NCBI RefSeq assembly: GCF_900114875.1
Contig: NZ_FPKW01000021.1
Location: forward strand, 1-63,328
DNA from: Chryseobacterium limigenitum
GTDB taxonomy: Bacteria; Bacteroidota; Bacteroidia; Flavobacteriales; Weeksellaceae
DNA length: 63,328 nucleotides
Direction: 5' to 3'
Made by a program: the position numbers and the translations under genes. Below, in pieces: positions 1-7,281 of the stretch; position 1 is the stretch's first letter, and each line of letters begins with the position of its first letter. Below the pieces are notes generated by a model that saw only the letters and a program-made list of their open reading frames with translations, was not told where the DNA came from and ran no database searches.

Positions 1-3
1 TTG

Positions 4-77
4 CGATCCGGACGGGACTCGAACCCGCGACCTCCGCCGTGACAGGGCGGCATTCTAACCAGCTGAACTACCGGATC
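4..77 (-). tRNA. tRNA-Asp (GTC)
   Basis: A 74-nt cloverleaf on the minus strand. The acceptor arms GATCCGG and CCGGATC pair perfectly, the discriminator is G, the anticodon loop reads CTGTCAC with anticodon GTC, and the T arm contains GTTCGAGTC. CCA is not encoded. It lies at the very edge of the window, consistent with a contig broken at a repeated tRNA. Confidence 0.97.
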
Positions 78-167
78 AAATTTTCGTTGTTGTAAATTTA
101 AAGAACTATGTTTCTTTTTTGTGATTGCAAAACTACAACTTTTTTCTTTACCTGCAAATTATTTGGC

Positions 168-195
168 AAAAAAAAGCCTTCCAAAAACGGAAGGC
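168..195 (-). terminator. Rho-independent terminator after trxA
   Basis: A perfect 7-bp stem (GCCTTCC / GGAAGGC, 176-182 and 189-195) is followed on the minus strand by a run of eight T (168-175). It lies about 25 bp beyond the trxA stop codon and ends that unit. Confidence 0.85.
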
Positions 196-218
196 ATTCA
201 TTATCAAACTTATTTTTT

Positions 219-539
219 TTATAAGTGTGCGCTTAATTTCTCAGCGATCACCTCTTTTGGAGCTACTCCAACGATTTTGTCAACAACCTCACCGTTTCTG
301 AAAATTAAAACTGTAGGGATATTTCTGATACCATACTGCATAGAAATTTCCTGATTATTGTCTACATCTACCTTTCCTACCACTGCTTTTCCATCAAAAT
401 CTGTTGCCACTTCTTCGATGATTGGTCCCAAAGTTCTACATGGTCCACACCATACTGCCCAAAAGTCAACCAATACCGGCTGCTCATTAGATTTTGAAAG
501 TATTTCCGCGAATGAGCTATCTGTAATTTCTAAAGCCAT
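219..539 (-). CDS. trxA: thioredoxin
   Basis: Cytoplasmic thiol-disulfide reductase that is reduced by thioredoxin reductase and passes electrons to enzymes such as ribonucleotide reductase. The 106 residues are the usual length of a single thioredoxin fold. The active site WCGPC is at residues 30-34, the preceding DFWA at 25-28, and the cis-proline loop NIPT has Pro75. No signal peptide is present, so it belongs in the cytoplasm. It is followed by its own terminator, and a TAATTTTG box lies about 55 bp upstream of the ATG, so it is probably a single-gene unit. Confidence 0.97.
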   Translation of the reverse strand: MALEITDSSFAEILSKSNEQPVLVDFWAVWCGPCRTLGPIIEEVATDFDGKAVVGKVDVDNNQEISMQYGIRNIPTVLIFRNGEVVDKIVGVAPKEVIAEKLSAHL

Positions 540-594
540 TTTATTTTTTATTTTAATTAATATTATATTCTTTTTAATCGTCGATTTCGATATT

Positions 595-602
595 CAAAAT
601 TA
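595..602 (-). promoter_or_regulatory. putative -7 box of trxA
   Basis: On the minus strand the sequence reads TAATTTTG, matching the Bacteroidota -7 consensus TAnnTTTG, 56 bp before the trxA ATG. A clear TTTG -33 element at the usual spacing is not visible, so this is only a candidate. Confidence 0.4.
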
Positions 603-621
603 CTACTTTTCAGTAATAAGA

Positions 622-1797
622 CTATCTATGCTCAACATTTGTTTTTTCTATAGCGTAATCGCTTGAAATTTCTTTCAAGGCAGTTACCAAAGCATCAATT
701 TCAGCTTTAGTTGTCATGTGGCTAAACGAAATACGTAACGGCGTACAGCCATCCATCTCATCCTCAGATAAAACCATCATCATTACCATTGAAGGTTTTG
801 AAGCTCCCGAAGAGCAAGCACTCCCCTGAGAAATGGCGATTCCTTTCATATCCAACTGAAGTCCGATCAAAGGGTTTTTATAAGGCAATAAAGCACTTAA
901 AACCGTGTAAAGACTGTTTTCCTTTTCAGCACTTCTTCCGTTGAATTTAATACCGGAAATCTCAGCAGACAATCTTTCAATTGCATAATCTTTAATTTCC
1001 TGCATATGAGTTGCATAAGCTTCCATATTTTTAATAGAAATCTCTAATGCTTTGCCTAAACCAACAATTCCGGCAACGTTCTCAGTTCCTGCCCTAAGGC
1101 TTCTTTCCTGAGGTCCGCCTGTGATAATCCCTTTTAATCCTGATGCTTTTCTGATGAAAGCAAAACCGGCACCTTTCGGACCGTGGAATTTATGAGCGCT
1201 GCAAGAAGCAAAATCTACAGCAATATCAGAAAAATCCAACGGCATATGAGCCATCGTCTGTACTGTATCTGAATGGAAAAGTGCATTATTTGCTTTGCAC
1301 AATTCTGCTATTTTTTTAATATCATAAATATTTCCGATCTCGTTGTTGACATGCATTAAACTCACCAACGTCTTTTTATCGGAAGCTTTTAACAATTCTT
1401 CTAATTTATTAAGATCAAGATCTCCTTTTTCGTTAGGACGGATGTAAGCAACCTCTACTCCTTTCCTGTTTTTCAGCTCCAAAATACTCTCAGAAACACA
1501 CTTATGTTCCAACGGAGAACTGATGATCCTTTCTACTCCAAGGTTTTCTACGCTGGATTTGATGATCATATTATTAGATTCTGTTCCGCAAGAAGTAAAA
1601 ATGATCTCAGCAGGAGTTACGTGAAGATAATCTGCGATCTGCCTTCTTACATTTTCAAGAAGAATCTTTGCTTCCTGACCGAAGCTGTGAGTTGAAGACG
1701 GATTTCCGAAATTCATCTTCATGGTACCTATCATTGCATCAATAACTTCTTCCGAAAGAGGCGTTGTTGCAGCGTTATCTAAATATACTTTATTCAT
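622..1797 (-). CDS. cysteine desulfurase (NifS/IscS-like)
   Basis: PLP-dependent class V aminotransferase that takes sulfur from L-cysteine as an enzyme persulfide for Fe-S clusters or thiolated cofactors. In the 391-residue protein the N-terminus MNKVYLDNAATTP is typical of the family. The PLP Schiff-base lysine is K203 in SAHKFHGPKG, and the persulfide cysteine is C328 in SQGSACSSG. An in-frame start 69 bp further upstream would add 23 residues running into the preceding gene; the start at 1797 matches the family N-terminus and leaves a 2-bp gap to that gene. Whether it is IscS, SufS or a tRNA-thiolation type cannot be decided here: no iscU or suf gene is adjacent. Confidence 0.93.
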   Translation of the reverse strand: MNKVYLDNAATTPLSEEVIDAMIGTMKMNFGNPSSTHSFGQEAKILLENVRRQIADYLHVTPAEIIFTSCGTESNNMIIKSSVENLGVERIISSPLEHKCVSESILELKNRKGVEVAYIRPNEKGDLDLNKLEELLKASDKKTLVSLMHVNNEIGNIYDIKKIAELCKANNALFHSDTVQTMAHMPLDFSDIAVDFASCSAHKFHGPKGAGFAFIRKASGLKGIITGGPQERSLRAGTENVAGIVGLGKALEISIKNMEAYATHMQEIKDYAIERLSAEISGIKFNGRSAEKENSLYTVLSALLPYKNPLIGLQLDMKGIAISQGSACSSGASKPSMVMMMVLSEDEMDGCTPLRISFSHMTTKAEIDALVTALKEISSDYAIEKTNVEHR

Positions 1798-1799
1798 TT

Positions 1800-2288
1800 T
1801 TATTTTGAATATTTTAATTCTACAGAATTGAATTGATAGTCTGAAGGAACGGTAAACAGCACCCAAGGATTTGAGATCACCTGTATTTCCATCCCGCCTG
1901 ATTCTACGAAAGGAACTTCCACATACAGAATATTATTTTTCACAGAAACACTTTTAATTTCTGAAATTCTGTGATCTCCCGATCTGAACATTCCTAAGTT
2001 ATATAAAACTACTTTTTTATCTTTTGGAAATTTTGGATAATTAATTACAGGCTCAGTTCCGGCTTCCACGATAAGATTTGAGTTACCCCCTTTCACCGCT
2101 TTTTGAAGCTCCTGTTCATTTTTAATAATGCTAAATCCGGGCTGATCTGCACCGCCCTGAGATTCTGACACAAGAATTTCTGCTTTTTTCTGCATTTGTT
2201 CTGATTTTTTGGATGATTGATCAGTCTGAGAAACTGCAGTTGTACAGCTCATAGAAAGCACCAAAAGCCCAATAAGTAGTTTATTCAT
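1800..2288 (-). CDS. exported protein with PrcB_C-like domain
   Basis: A 162-residue exported protein. Residues 1-20 form a signal peptide with Cys15 in a poor lipobox (SMSC), so it may be a lipoprotein. The mature part starts with a charged, Gln/Lys-rich stretch (21-45). The C-terminal 90 residues (KKVVLYNLGMFRSGDHRI, then alternating strands ending in NPWVLFTVP) resemble the PrcB_C domain found in proteins that stabilise exported proteases. That assignment rests on pattern memory. It ends 2 bp before the cysteine desulfurase start, so the two are probably co-transcribed, though a functional link is not obvious. Confidence 0.6.
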   Translation of the reverse strand: MNKLLIGLLVLSMSCTTAVSQTDQSSKKSEQMQKKAEILVSESQGGADQPGFSIIKNEQELQKAVKGGNSNLIVEAGTEPVINYPKFPKDKKVVLYNLGMFRSGDHRISEIKSVSVKNNILYVEVPFVESGGMEIQVISNPWVLFTVPSDYQFNSVELKYSK

Positions 2289-2313
2289 TTTTACTTTTTT
2301 TACTCACCCAAAA

Positions 2314-2901
2314 TTAGTGAAAAAATTGGTAATGTCCTTCATTCGCCCATTTAAGCATTTGCTTATCTCCAGAAGTATCTCCGAAAGCGATGATTTTATC
2401 GTATTTAGAGTTGCTTATTTCTTCTTTTATCCTCATTAATTTTTCGTTTCCGTTGCAGTTTTTACCAATAAAATTTCCGGTAAAAACACCATTTTTAAAC
2501 TCTGCACGCGTGGAAACAAGCTGCATTTGTAATGCTTCGGCAAATGGTTTTGTCCAGATGTCTAATGAGGCGGTTACCAATAAGCTTTGTGTATTATCTC
2601 TATCGATATTTTGAATAAAATCAAGGGCATTTTCGCGAACGATTTTTGGATAGTTTTGTTCGAAAAATTGTTGGGCTTTTTTCTCTATTTTCTCCTGAGT
2701 CTGCCCTTTCAGGATAGATCCGATGAAACTTTTCTTTACTTTTTCAGTTTCTGCCAATTTTAATTTTAATAAAATGAAAAGTGGAATATGTCTTATAAAT
2801 TGTATCCGAAACTTTGCAGAATCATAAAATTTAAGATACATAAACATGGTATCTTTATAGGTCAGGGTTCCGTCAAAATCAAAACAATACAATTTTTTCA
2901 T
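2314..2901 (-). CDS. HAD-IB family phosphatase
   Basis: Haloacid-dehalogenase-like phosphatase of 195 residues. Motif I DFDGTLT (8-14) carries the nucleophile and acid/base Asp pair, motif II is LLVTASLD with the catalytic Ser/Thr, and motif IV is FGDTSGDKQML near residue 173. The four-helix cap between motifs I and II is typical of subfamily IB (SerB-like). It is the last gene of a tight four-gene unit (5-bp gap to the SDR gene). In actinobacteria the arabinose-donor pathway needs removal of the 5-phosphate from polyprenyl-phosphoryl-5-phosphoribose, so I infer that this enzyme does that step. The general HAD assignment is firm; the substrate is inference from context. Confidence 0.85.
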   Translation of the reverse strand: MKKLYCFDFDGTLTYKDTMFMYLKFYDSAKFRIQFIRHIPLFILLKLKLAETEKVKKSFIGSILKGQTQEKIEKKAQQFFEQNYPKIVRENALDFIQNIDRDNTQSLLVTASLDIWTKPFAEALQMQLVSTRAEFKNGVFTGNFIGKNCNGNEKLMRIKEEISNSKYDKIIAFGDTSGDKQMLKWANEGHYQFFH

Positions 2902-2906
2902 TTTAA

Positions 2907-3632
2907 TTAAAGCTTTAATTTTTTAAATATAAATTCAGGAATATTCCTGATGATCATCATTATAACGCCCCAAATCGGTAAAACGTATACAACATTTTTC
3001 TGTTTTTTGAATGCTTTATAAATACACGCCGCTGCCTGTTTTGGAGTTGCCGTTAATTTTGGGTTTAAAGGTAAGCCTTCTGTCATTTTTGTGGCCATAA
3101 ATCCCGGTTTCACCGTCATGACATGAACTTTTTTCTCAAACAAATAATTTCTTAATCCACTTAAATACGCTGTAAAAGCCGCTTTTGCACTTCCGTAAAT
3201 GAAATTACTCTGTCTTCCTCTATCTCCTGCTACAGACGACAACCCGATAATCGTTCCGGATCTTCTGCTTTCAAATTTCTGGGCAAAATAATTCATCACA
3301 GGAACTAATTTTGAATAATTAATATCAATAATTCGCTCTGTATTCTTATTATCATACAAGCCTTCTTCCGTTCCGTCTCCCAAATATCCTGTTGCACAAA
3401 ATAATACATTTGAATTGACATAATCAAACTGAGTATAATCAATTTCCTTCATCAGATCAAGTTCTATAACCTCAGACTGCTGTAGAAACATCACATCGAT
3501 GTGTCTTGCAAATCTTTCCGTAGTTTCTTTACTAGAAGTAAAAAGATAGATTTTTTCAAACTTTTCGCCTTCTTGCAAAGCCTTTTCAACAAAAGCCTGA
3601 GCTACCTCAGACGTACTTCCCAGAACTATCAT
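2907..3632 (-). CDS. SDR oxidoreductase, DprE2-like
   Basis: Short-chain dehydrogenase/reductase of 241 residues. The N-terminal nucleotide-binding segment is MIVLGSTSEVAQ, the catalytic triad region shows SS at 132-133 and YGSAK with Tyr146 and Lys150, and PGFMATKM follows at about 175. It abuts the DprE1-like oxidase gene with no intergenic base. In mycobacteria DprE2 reduces the 2-keto intermediate made by DprE1, giving polyprenyl-phosphoryl-arabinose. Gene order and the partner genes support the same role here. The hydrophobic C-terminal segment (WGVIMMIIRNIPEFIF) is consistent with membrane association, as expected for a lipid-linked substrate. Confidence 0.82.
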   Translation of the reverse strand: MIVLGSTSEVAQAFVEKALQEGEKFEKIYLFTSSKETTERFARHIDVMFLQQSEVIELDLMKEIDYTQFDYVNSNVLFCATGYLGDGTEEGLYDNKNTERIIDINYSKLVPVMNYFAQKFESRRSGTIIGLSSVAGDRGRQSNFIYGSAKAAFTAYLSGLRNYLFEKKVHVMTVKPGFMATKMTEGLPLNPKLTATPKQAAACIYKAFKKQKNVVYVLPIWGVIMMIIRNIPEFIFKKLKL

Positions 3633-4952
3633 TTATGAATTATTATTTATGATTCTTTTGTGCTGTAAAGACACAAATTTGGAACTTTGAACATTTTTAA
3701 GATAATTGGTCAGCGATGATCTGCTCATGCTGTCTTTGGTAAGATAAATCCTTCCTCCGAACTCCTGAACGATGCTATCCAATTGCTCAACCAATTTTTT
3801 CAGCTTTGAATTCACTTTAAAATCCAGTGCCAACGTGTAACCTTCAAAAGGAAATGAGTTGTAAGCTTCCGGATTATTCTTTCCAAAAAGCTTTAAAACT
3901 GCCAAGAAAGAACCATTTCCGCTATTTGCTATGGTTTCAAGGATTTTTTTCATTCCTTCCTTCCCTGTTTCTTTCGGGATTACCATCTGATATTGGATAA
4001 AACCAGATTTTCCGTAAATTTTATTCCATTCATTCACAGCGTCTAAAGGGTAGAAAAATGTTTCATAATCAATAAAACTCTTCACTTCTTTTTTAGACTG
4101 TTTTTTATAATACAACAGATTGAAAATCTTCACAGTAAGAGAATTTAAAACAAAATTCGGAAAGTAAAAAGGAACCGTCGGCTGCAGTTTTTTCTTTAAC
4201 CTTAAAGGATTTTTGGTTAAATTCTGAGGAAGCTCATGTTGAAAAGCATGTTCGCCTCTCATCAAAATACTTCTTCCGATATTTTTTCCTTTTTGAAGAC
4301 AGTCGATCCACGCAACAGTGTACGTCCAGCTTTCACTTTCTTCAAATAAGGTGAAAATTTCATCAAGATTTTCTGCTTTGATACTTTCCTGACGGATGTA
4401 GGCAGAATCTATATTTTTAAGCTTAAATTTTGCGGTAAGAATAATTCCTGTAAGACCCATTCCGCCAATTGTAGCCCAAAATTTCTCGATATTTTCTTCT
4501 CTTGAACAAGTGATAATGTCACCGTTTTCGGTCATTAATTTAAATTCGATCACATATTCCGAAAAGCAGCCTTCTGCATGATGATTTTTACCATGAACGT
4601 CAGATGCGATCGCACCACCCACAGAAACAAATTTCGTTCCCGGAGTTACATATAAAAAATAGCCTTGCGGAACAGAAATTTCAAGAACCTCGGAAAGCAA
4701 AACTCCCGATTCGCATTCTAAAATTCCGTTCAGGCGATCGAAGCTTATGAATTTATTTAATTTTTTAGTAGAAAATATATGTTCACCCAATGAAGCATCT
4801 CCGTAACATCTCCCGTTTCCTCTTGCAATGACTTCATTATGATTGATGACAAAATCTTTTATTTTTTTGAAGCTGTCTTCAGACTTCATTTCTTTTTCCA
4901 CTATGGGAAAATTACCCCAGTTTGTGACTTTTTGTATAAAATTCGGCTTCAT
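3633..4952 (-). CDS. FAD-binding oxidase, DprE1-like
   Basis: FAD-dependent oxidase of the vanillyl-alcohol-oxidase fold, 439 residues, likely oxidising the 2-hydroxyl of polyprenyl-phosphoryl-ribose. The FAD-binding half has GNGRCYGDASLG (45-56), the glycine/histidine segment VGGAIASDVHGKNHH (111-125) and GGMGLTGII (163-171). The C-terminal substrate domain aligns with mycobacterial DprE1 around FKLFG/LKLFG and YTAKDS/YLTKDS: Lys406 corresponds to the essential Lys418. The position of Cys387, the covalent benzothiazinone target, is Ala375 in GYTLALDF; the 31-residue spacing to the lysine is the same. The start overlaps the UbiA gene stop by 4 bp (ATGA), indicating translational coupling. The Mycobacterium alignment is from memory. 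Confidence 0.83.
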   Translation of the reverse strand: MKPNFIQKVTNWGNFPIVEKEMKSEDSFKKIKDFVINHNEVIARGNGRCYGDASLGEHIFSTKKLNKFISFDRLNGILECESGVLLSEVLEISVPQGYFLYVTPGTKFVSVGGAIASDVHGKNHHAEGCFSEYVIEFKLMTENGDIITCSREENIEKFWATIGGMGLTGIILTAKFKLKNIDSAYIRQESIKAENLDEIFTLFEESESWTYTVAWIDCLQKGKNIGRSILMRGEHAFQHELPQNLTKNPLRLKKKLQPTVPFYFPNFVLNSLTVKIFNLLYYKKQSKKEVKSFIDYETFFYPLDAVNEWNKIYGKSGFIQYQMVIPKETGKEGMKKILETIANSGNGSFLAVLKLFGKNNPEAYNSFPFEGYTLALDFKVNSKLKKLVEQLDSIVQEFGGRIYLTKDSMSRSSLTNYLKNVQSSKFVSLQHKRIINNNS

Positions 4953-5836
4953 TTTTTAAAGTAAATTTGAATTAAAAATGCAGCCACCCACAATAATAAG
5001 GTAACTTGTATATATCTGTCTCTGTAAACAATTTTTGTAGGAGACTCTGTTCTGTTGTAGACCAATGTTTGTTGTAAATATCTTAAAAAAGCGAAAACAA
5101 CAAAAATTACGGTATAAAAAACTCTTTCATGAAATCTTGCCTGAACTTCAGGTGATAACGTAAACATCAAATAACAGACAATTGCCAATGTCACTGAAAT
5201 TGAAAGTGCAATATCTGCAAACTGAACGTTGTATCCGTCCAAAGCACGTCTCGTTTTACCAGAAACCTGAGCATTAATAAGCTCTCCACGTCTTTTACCG
5301 ATTGCTAAAACCAATGCCAGAACAAAAGTCAGTAAGATTGCCCATTGGGAAATATTAATTCCTGTAATATAACCTCCGGCTAAAACTCTTAAAACAAATC
5401 CTGTTGCGATAATGAAAATATCGATGATCGGAACATGTTTTAATTTGAATGTATAAGCCAGATTCATTACAAAATAAAGCCCAATGATGGTTGCGAACTT
5501 CCAAAGGTTTTCATGAAAATAGGTCTGTGCCAAGAATACGAGCGCAATATCAACAATCATTAAGCCAATAAGAATTGCTATTGCTCTTGATTTTGATATG
5601 GCTCCGCTGGCCAAAGGTCTTCTGCGTTTTTCAGGGTGTTTGCTGTCTGCTTCAATATCGTTATAATCATTAAGAATATAAACAACACTTGCTGCCAGCG
5701 AAAAAATAACAAAAGCAAAAATACTTTTTGTAAGTAATTCTACATTTTTGATATTACCTGAAAAAAATAGGGGGACAAATACAAAAAGGTTTTTCACCCA
5801 TTGCTCTACACGAAGCAGTTTTAAATATTTCTTCAT
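4949..5836 (-). CDS. UbiA-family polyprenyl-phosphate phosphoribosyltransferase
   Basis: Integral membrane prenyltransferase of 295 residues with about eight to nine hydrophobic segments. The metal-binding motif NDYNDIEAD (56-64) is followed by HPEKRRRPLASG (67-78). This extended form, NDxxDxxxDxxHPxKxxRPxAxG, is the one I associate with decaprenyl-phosphate 5-phosphoribosyltransferase (Rv3806c type) rather than with ubiquinone or menaquinone UbiA enzymes. The reaction would load phosphoribose from PRPP onto polyprenyl phosphate in the inner membrane. It is the first gene of the unit with the DprE1-like, DprE2-like and HAD genes, which strongly supports this reading over a quinone pathway. 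Confidence 0.83.
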   Translation of the reverse strand: MKKYLKLLRVEQWVKNLFVFVPLFFSGNIKNVELLTKSIFAFVIFSLAASVVYILNDYNDIEADSKHPEKRRRPLASGAISKSRAIAILIGLMIVDIALVFLAQTYFHENLWKFATIIGLYFVMNLAYTFKLKHVPIIDIFIIATGFVLRVLAGGYITGINISQWAILLTFVLALVLAIGKRRGELINAQVSGKTRRALDGYNVQFADIALSISVTLAIVCYLMFTLSPEVQARFHERVFYTVIFVVFAFLRYLQQTLVYNRTESPTKIVYRDRYIQVTLLLWVAAFLIQIYFKK

Positions 5837-5897
5837 CTATGGTATTTCAGTTGCAAAAATAACAATTTCAAAATAAAAAATAATTCCATAAAAATAC

Positions 5898-5918
5898 AAA
5901 AAAAACCGCCGAAGCGGT
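5898..5918 (-). terminator. Rho-independent terminator after the OmpA/lipocalin unit
   Basis: On the minus strand ACCGC-TTCG-GCGGT forms a 5-bp stem with a stable UUCG tetraloop (5905-5918), followed by eight T. It lies 30 bp after the stop of the OmpA-family gene. Confidence 0.85.
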
Positions 5919-5948
5919 CTTTAAGAAAATATTTATATGTTAAATTAA

Positions 5949-6638
5949 TTACTGCCCTTGTTTAGCATCATTAATCATTTTTTCATTTGCTGTAATGGCA
6001 AACTCTACTCTTCTGTTTTTAGCTCTTCCTTCCTCTGTATCGTTTGTTGCAACCGGCATACTTTCTCCTTCTCCTTTAGCAAACATTCTGCTTGAAGCAA
6101 TACCTTTTCCTGCTAAATAAGCTTTTACAGCATCTGCTCTTCTTTGTGAAAGTTTCATGTTGTAATCATCTGCTCCTTTGCTGTCTGTATGTCCGTATAC
6201 ATTAATATTTGTATCAGGATTATCTACAAGAACTTTAGCTAATTTATCTAAGTTTGTTTGAGCTACAGATGTAAGGTTTGAAGAATCGAATGCAAAAGTT
6301 ACAATACTTTCGTTCATTGTAATTTTAATACCATCTCCTACTCTTTCTACTTCAGCTCCAGGCAAAGTTTCTTTGATGTCTTTAGCCTGCTTATCCATTT
6401 TGTTACCGATAACGTTACCAGCAACACCACCGATAATACCACCCAATACAGCCCCTAAAGCTCCATTTCCGCCTTTACCAACATTGTTACCTAAAATACC
6501 ACCCAATACAGCACCTGAAGCAGCACCTACTGCTGTACCTCTCTGCTGGTGATTAGAATTCTGTACTGCCTCACAACTTGTCAATAGCAATGCTGATGAT
6601 AAGAAAAGGCCTCCGATATATGATTTGTTAAATTTCAT
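5949..6638 (-). CDS. OmpA-family lipoprotein with glycine-zipper segments
   Basis: Outer-membrane lipoprotein of 229 residues that probably anchors the outer membrane to peptidoglycan. The signal peptide ends in the lipobox LLTSC with Cys22. Two glycine-zipper segments (GAASGAVLGGILGNNVG and GALGAVLGGIIGGVAG, about residues 38-75) can insert in or associate with membrane. The OmpA C-terminal domain (about 110-215) has TFAFDSSNL, the peptidoglycan-binding NINVYGHTDSKG and the LSQRRADAVKAYL helix, and ends with RAKNRRVEF. This is the YiaD/YfiB-like architecture. It follows the lipocalin-like gene by 24 bp and carries the terminator for both. Confidence 0.92.
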   Translation of the reverse strand: MKFNKSYIGGLFLSSALLLTSCEAVQNSNHQQRGTAVGAASGAVLGGILGNNVGKGGNGALGAVLGGIIGGVAGNVIGNKMDKQAKDIKETLPGAEVERVGDGIKITMNESIVTFAFDSSNLTSVAQTNLDKLAKVLVDNPDTNINVYGHTDSKGADDYNMKLSQRRADAVKAYLAGKGIASSRMFAKGEGESMPVATNDTEEGRAKNRRVEFAITANEKMINDAKQGQ

Positions 6639-6662
6639 CTTTTTAATCTTTTATGTTTGTAA

Positions 6663-7157
6663 TTATTTCATTCCAGTTCTCTCGAAGTTGTAAACAACTT
6701 TTACAGTACTTCCGTCAAACGGAACGTTTTGCTCTAAAGAAAACTGATCTGTAGTCTGATTGACCACATCTAAAGTATATCCTGCTAAATTTTGCTTAGC
6801 TTTAGTTCCATCAGCAATTTTTTTGAACATAAAAGTATTTCCGTCTTTTACTTCAAATTTGATAGGCTGAGTAAATCCAGAACCACAGTTTCCACCACCG
6901 TTTACTGTAATAGCTCCTGTGTAGTTATTGGGAATGAATCTCCAATGACTTCCTACAAAACACTGAGCATCAATTCCTTCATCAAAAGGTTTAATTTTAA
7001 GGCCTTTATCGTAATTTATGCTTACAATCTGCCAATCCCCTTTTAATTTAAGAAATTCTGATCTCTGATTCTGTGATGTTTCAGCTTTCTTTACTGTGGA
7101 ACAAGACACTGCAAAAAGTGATGTTCCTAACATCCCTGCAAGTAGTAACTTTCTCAT
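6663..7157 (-). CDS. lipocalin-like lipoprotein
   Basis: A 164-residue lipoprotein: signal peptide with lipobox FAVSC (Cys19), then a beta-rich domain beginning LKGDWQIVSINY, which fits the GxW start motif of lipocalin-like domains. Two cysteines (in DAQCFVG and GGNCGSG) could pair in the periplasm. Comparable small lipoproteins in flavobacteria are annotated as lipocalin family; ligand and function are unknown. It is first in a two-gene unit with the OmpA-family lipoprotein, so an envelope role is likely. Confidence 0.7.
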   Translation of the reverse strand: MRKLLLAGMLGTSLFAVSCSTVKKAETSQNQRSEFLKLKGDWQIVSINYDKGLKIKPFDEGIDAQCFVGSHWRFIPNNYTGAITVNGGGNCGSGFTQPIKFEVKDGNTFMFKKIADGTKAKQNLAGYTLDVVNQTTDQFSLEQNVPFDGSTVKVVYNFERTGMK

Positions 7158-7221
7158 TTTGTTGTTTATTATTTTGTTACTATAAAGTTATAAAAACCGT
7201 GCCAAAATTGCACAATAAAAA

Positions 7222-7247
7222 TAAAAAAAGTCCGAAAAATTCGGACT
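7222..7247 (-). terminator. Rho-independent terminator after the subtilase gene
   Basis: A perfect 8-bp stem AGTCCGAA / TTCGGACT (7229-7236 and 7240-7247) with a 3-nt loop is followed on the minus strand by seven T. It ends the subtilase unit 35 bp past its stop codon. Confidence 0.85.
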
Positions 7248-7281
7248 TTCTATCTTTGCACCTTAAATACAGGTAGATAAG

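Noticed and set aside
7251..7258. TATCTTTG on the plus strand, a perfect -7 box
   Set aside because: No gene follows on the plus strand (it runs into the subtilase antisense) and no -33 element is in place. Chance match or an unannotated antisense start; not supported.
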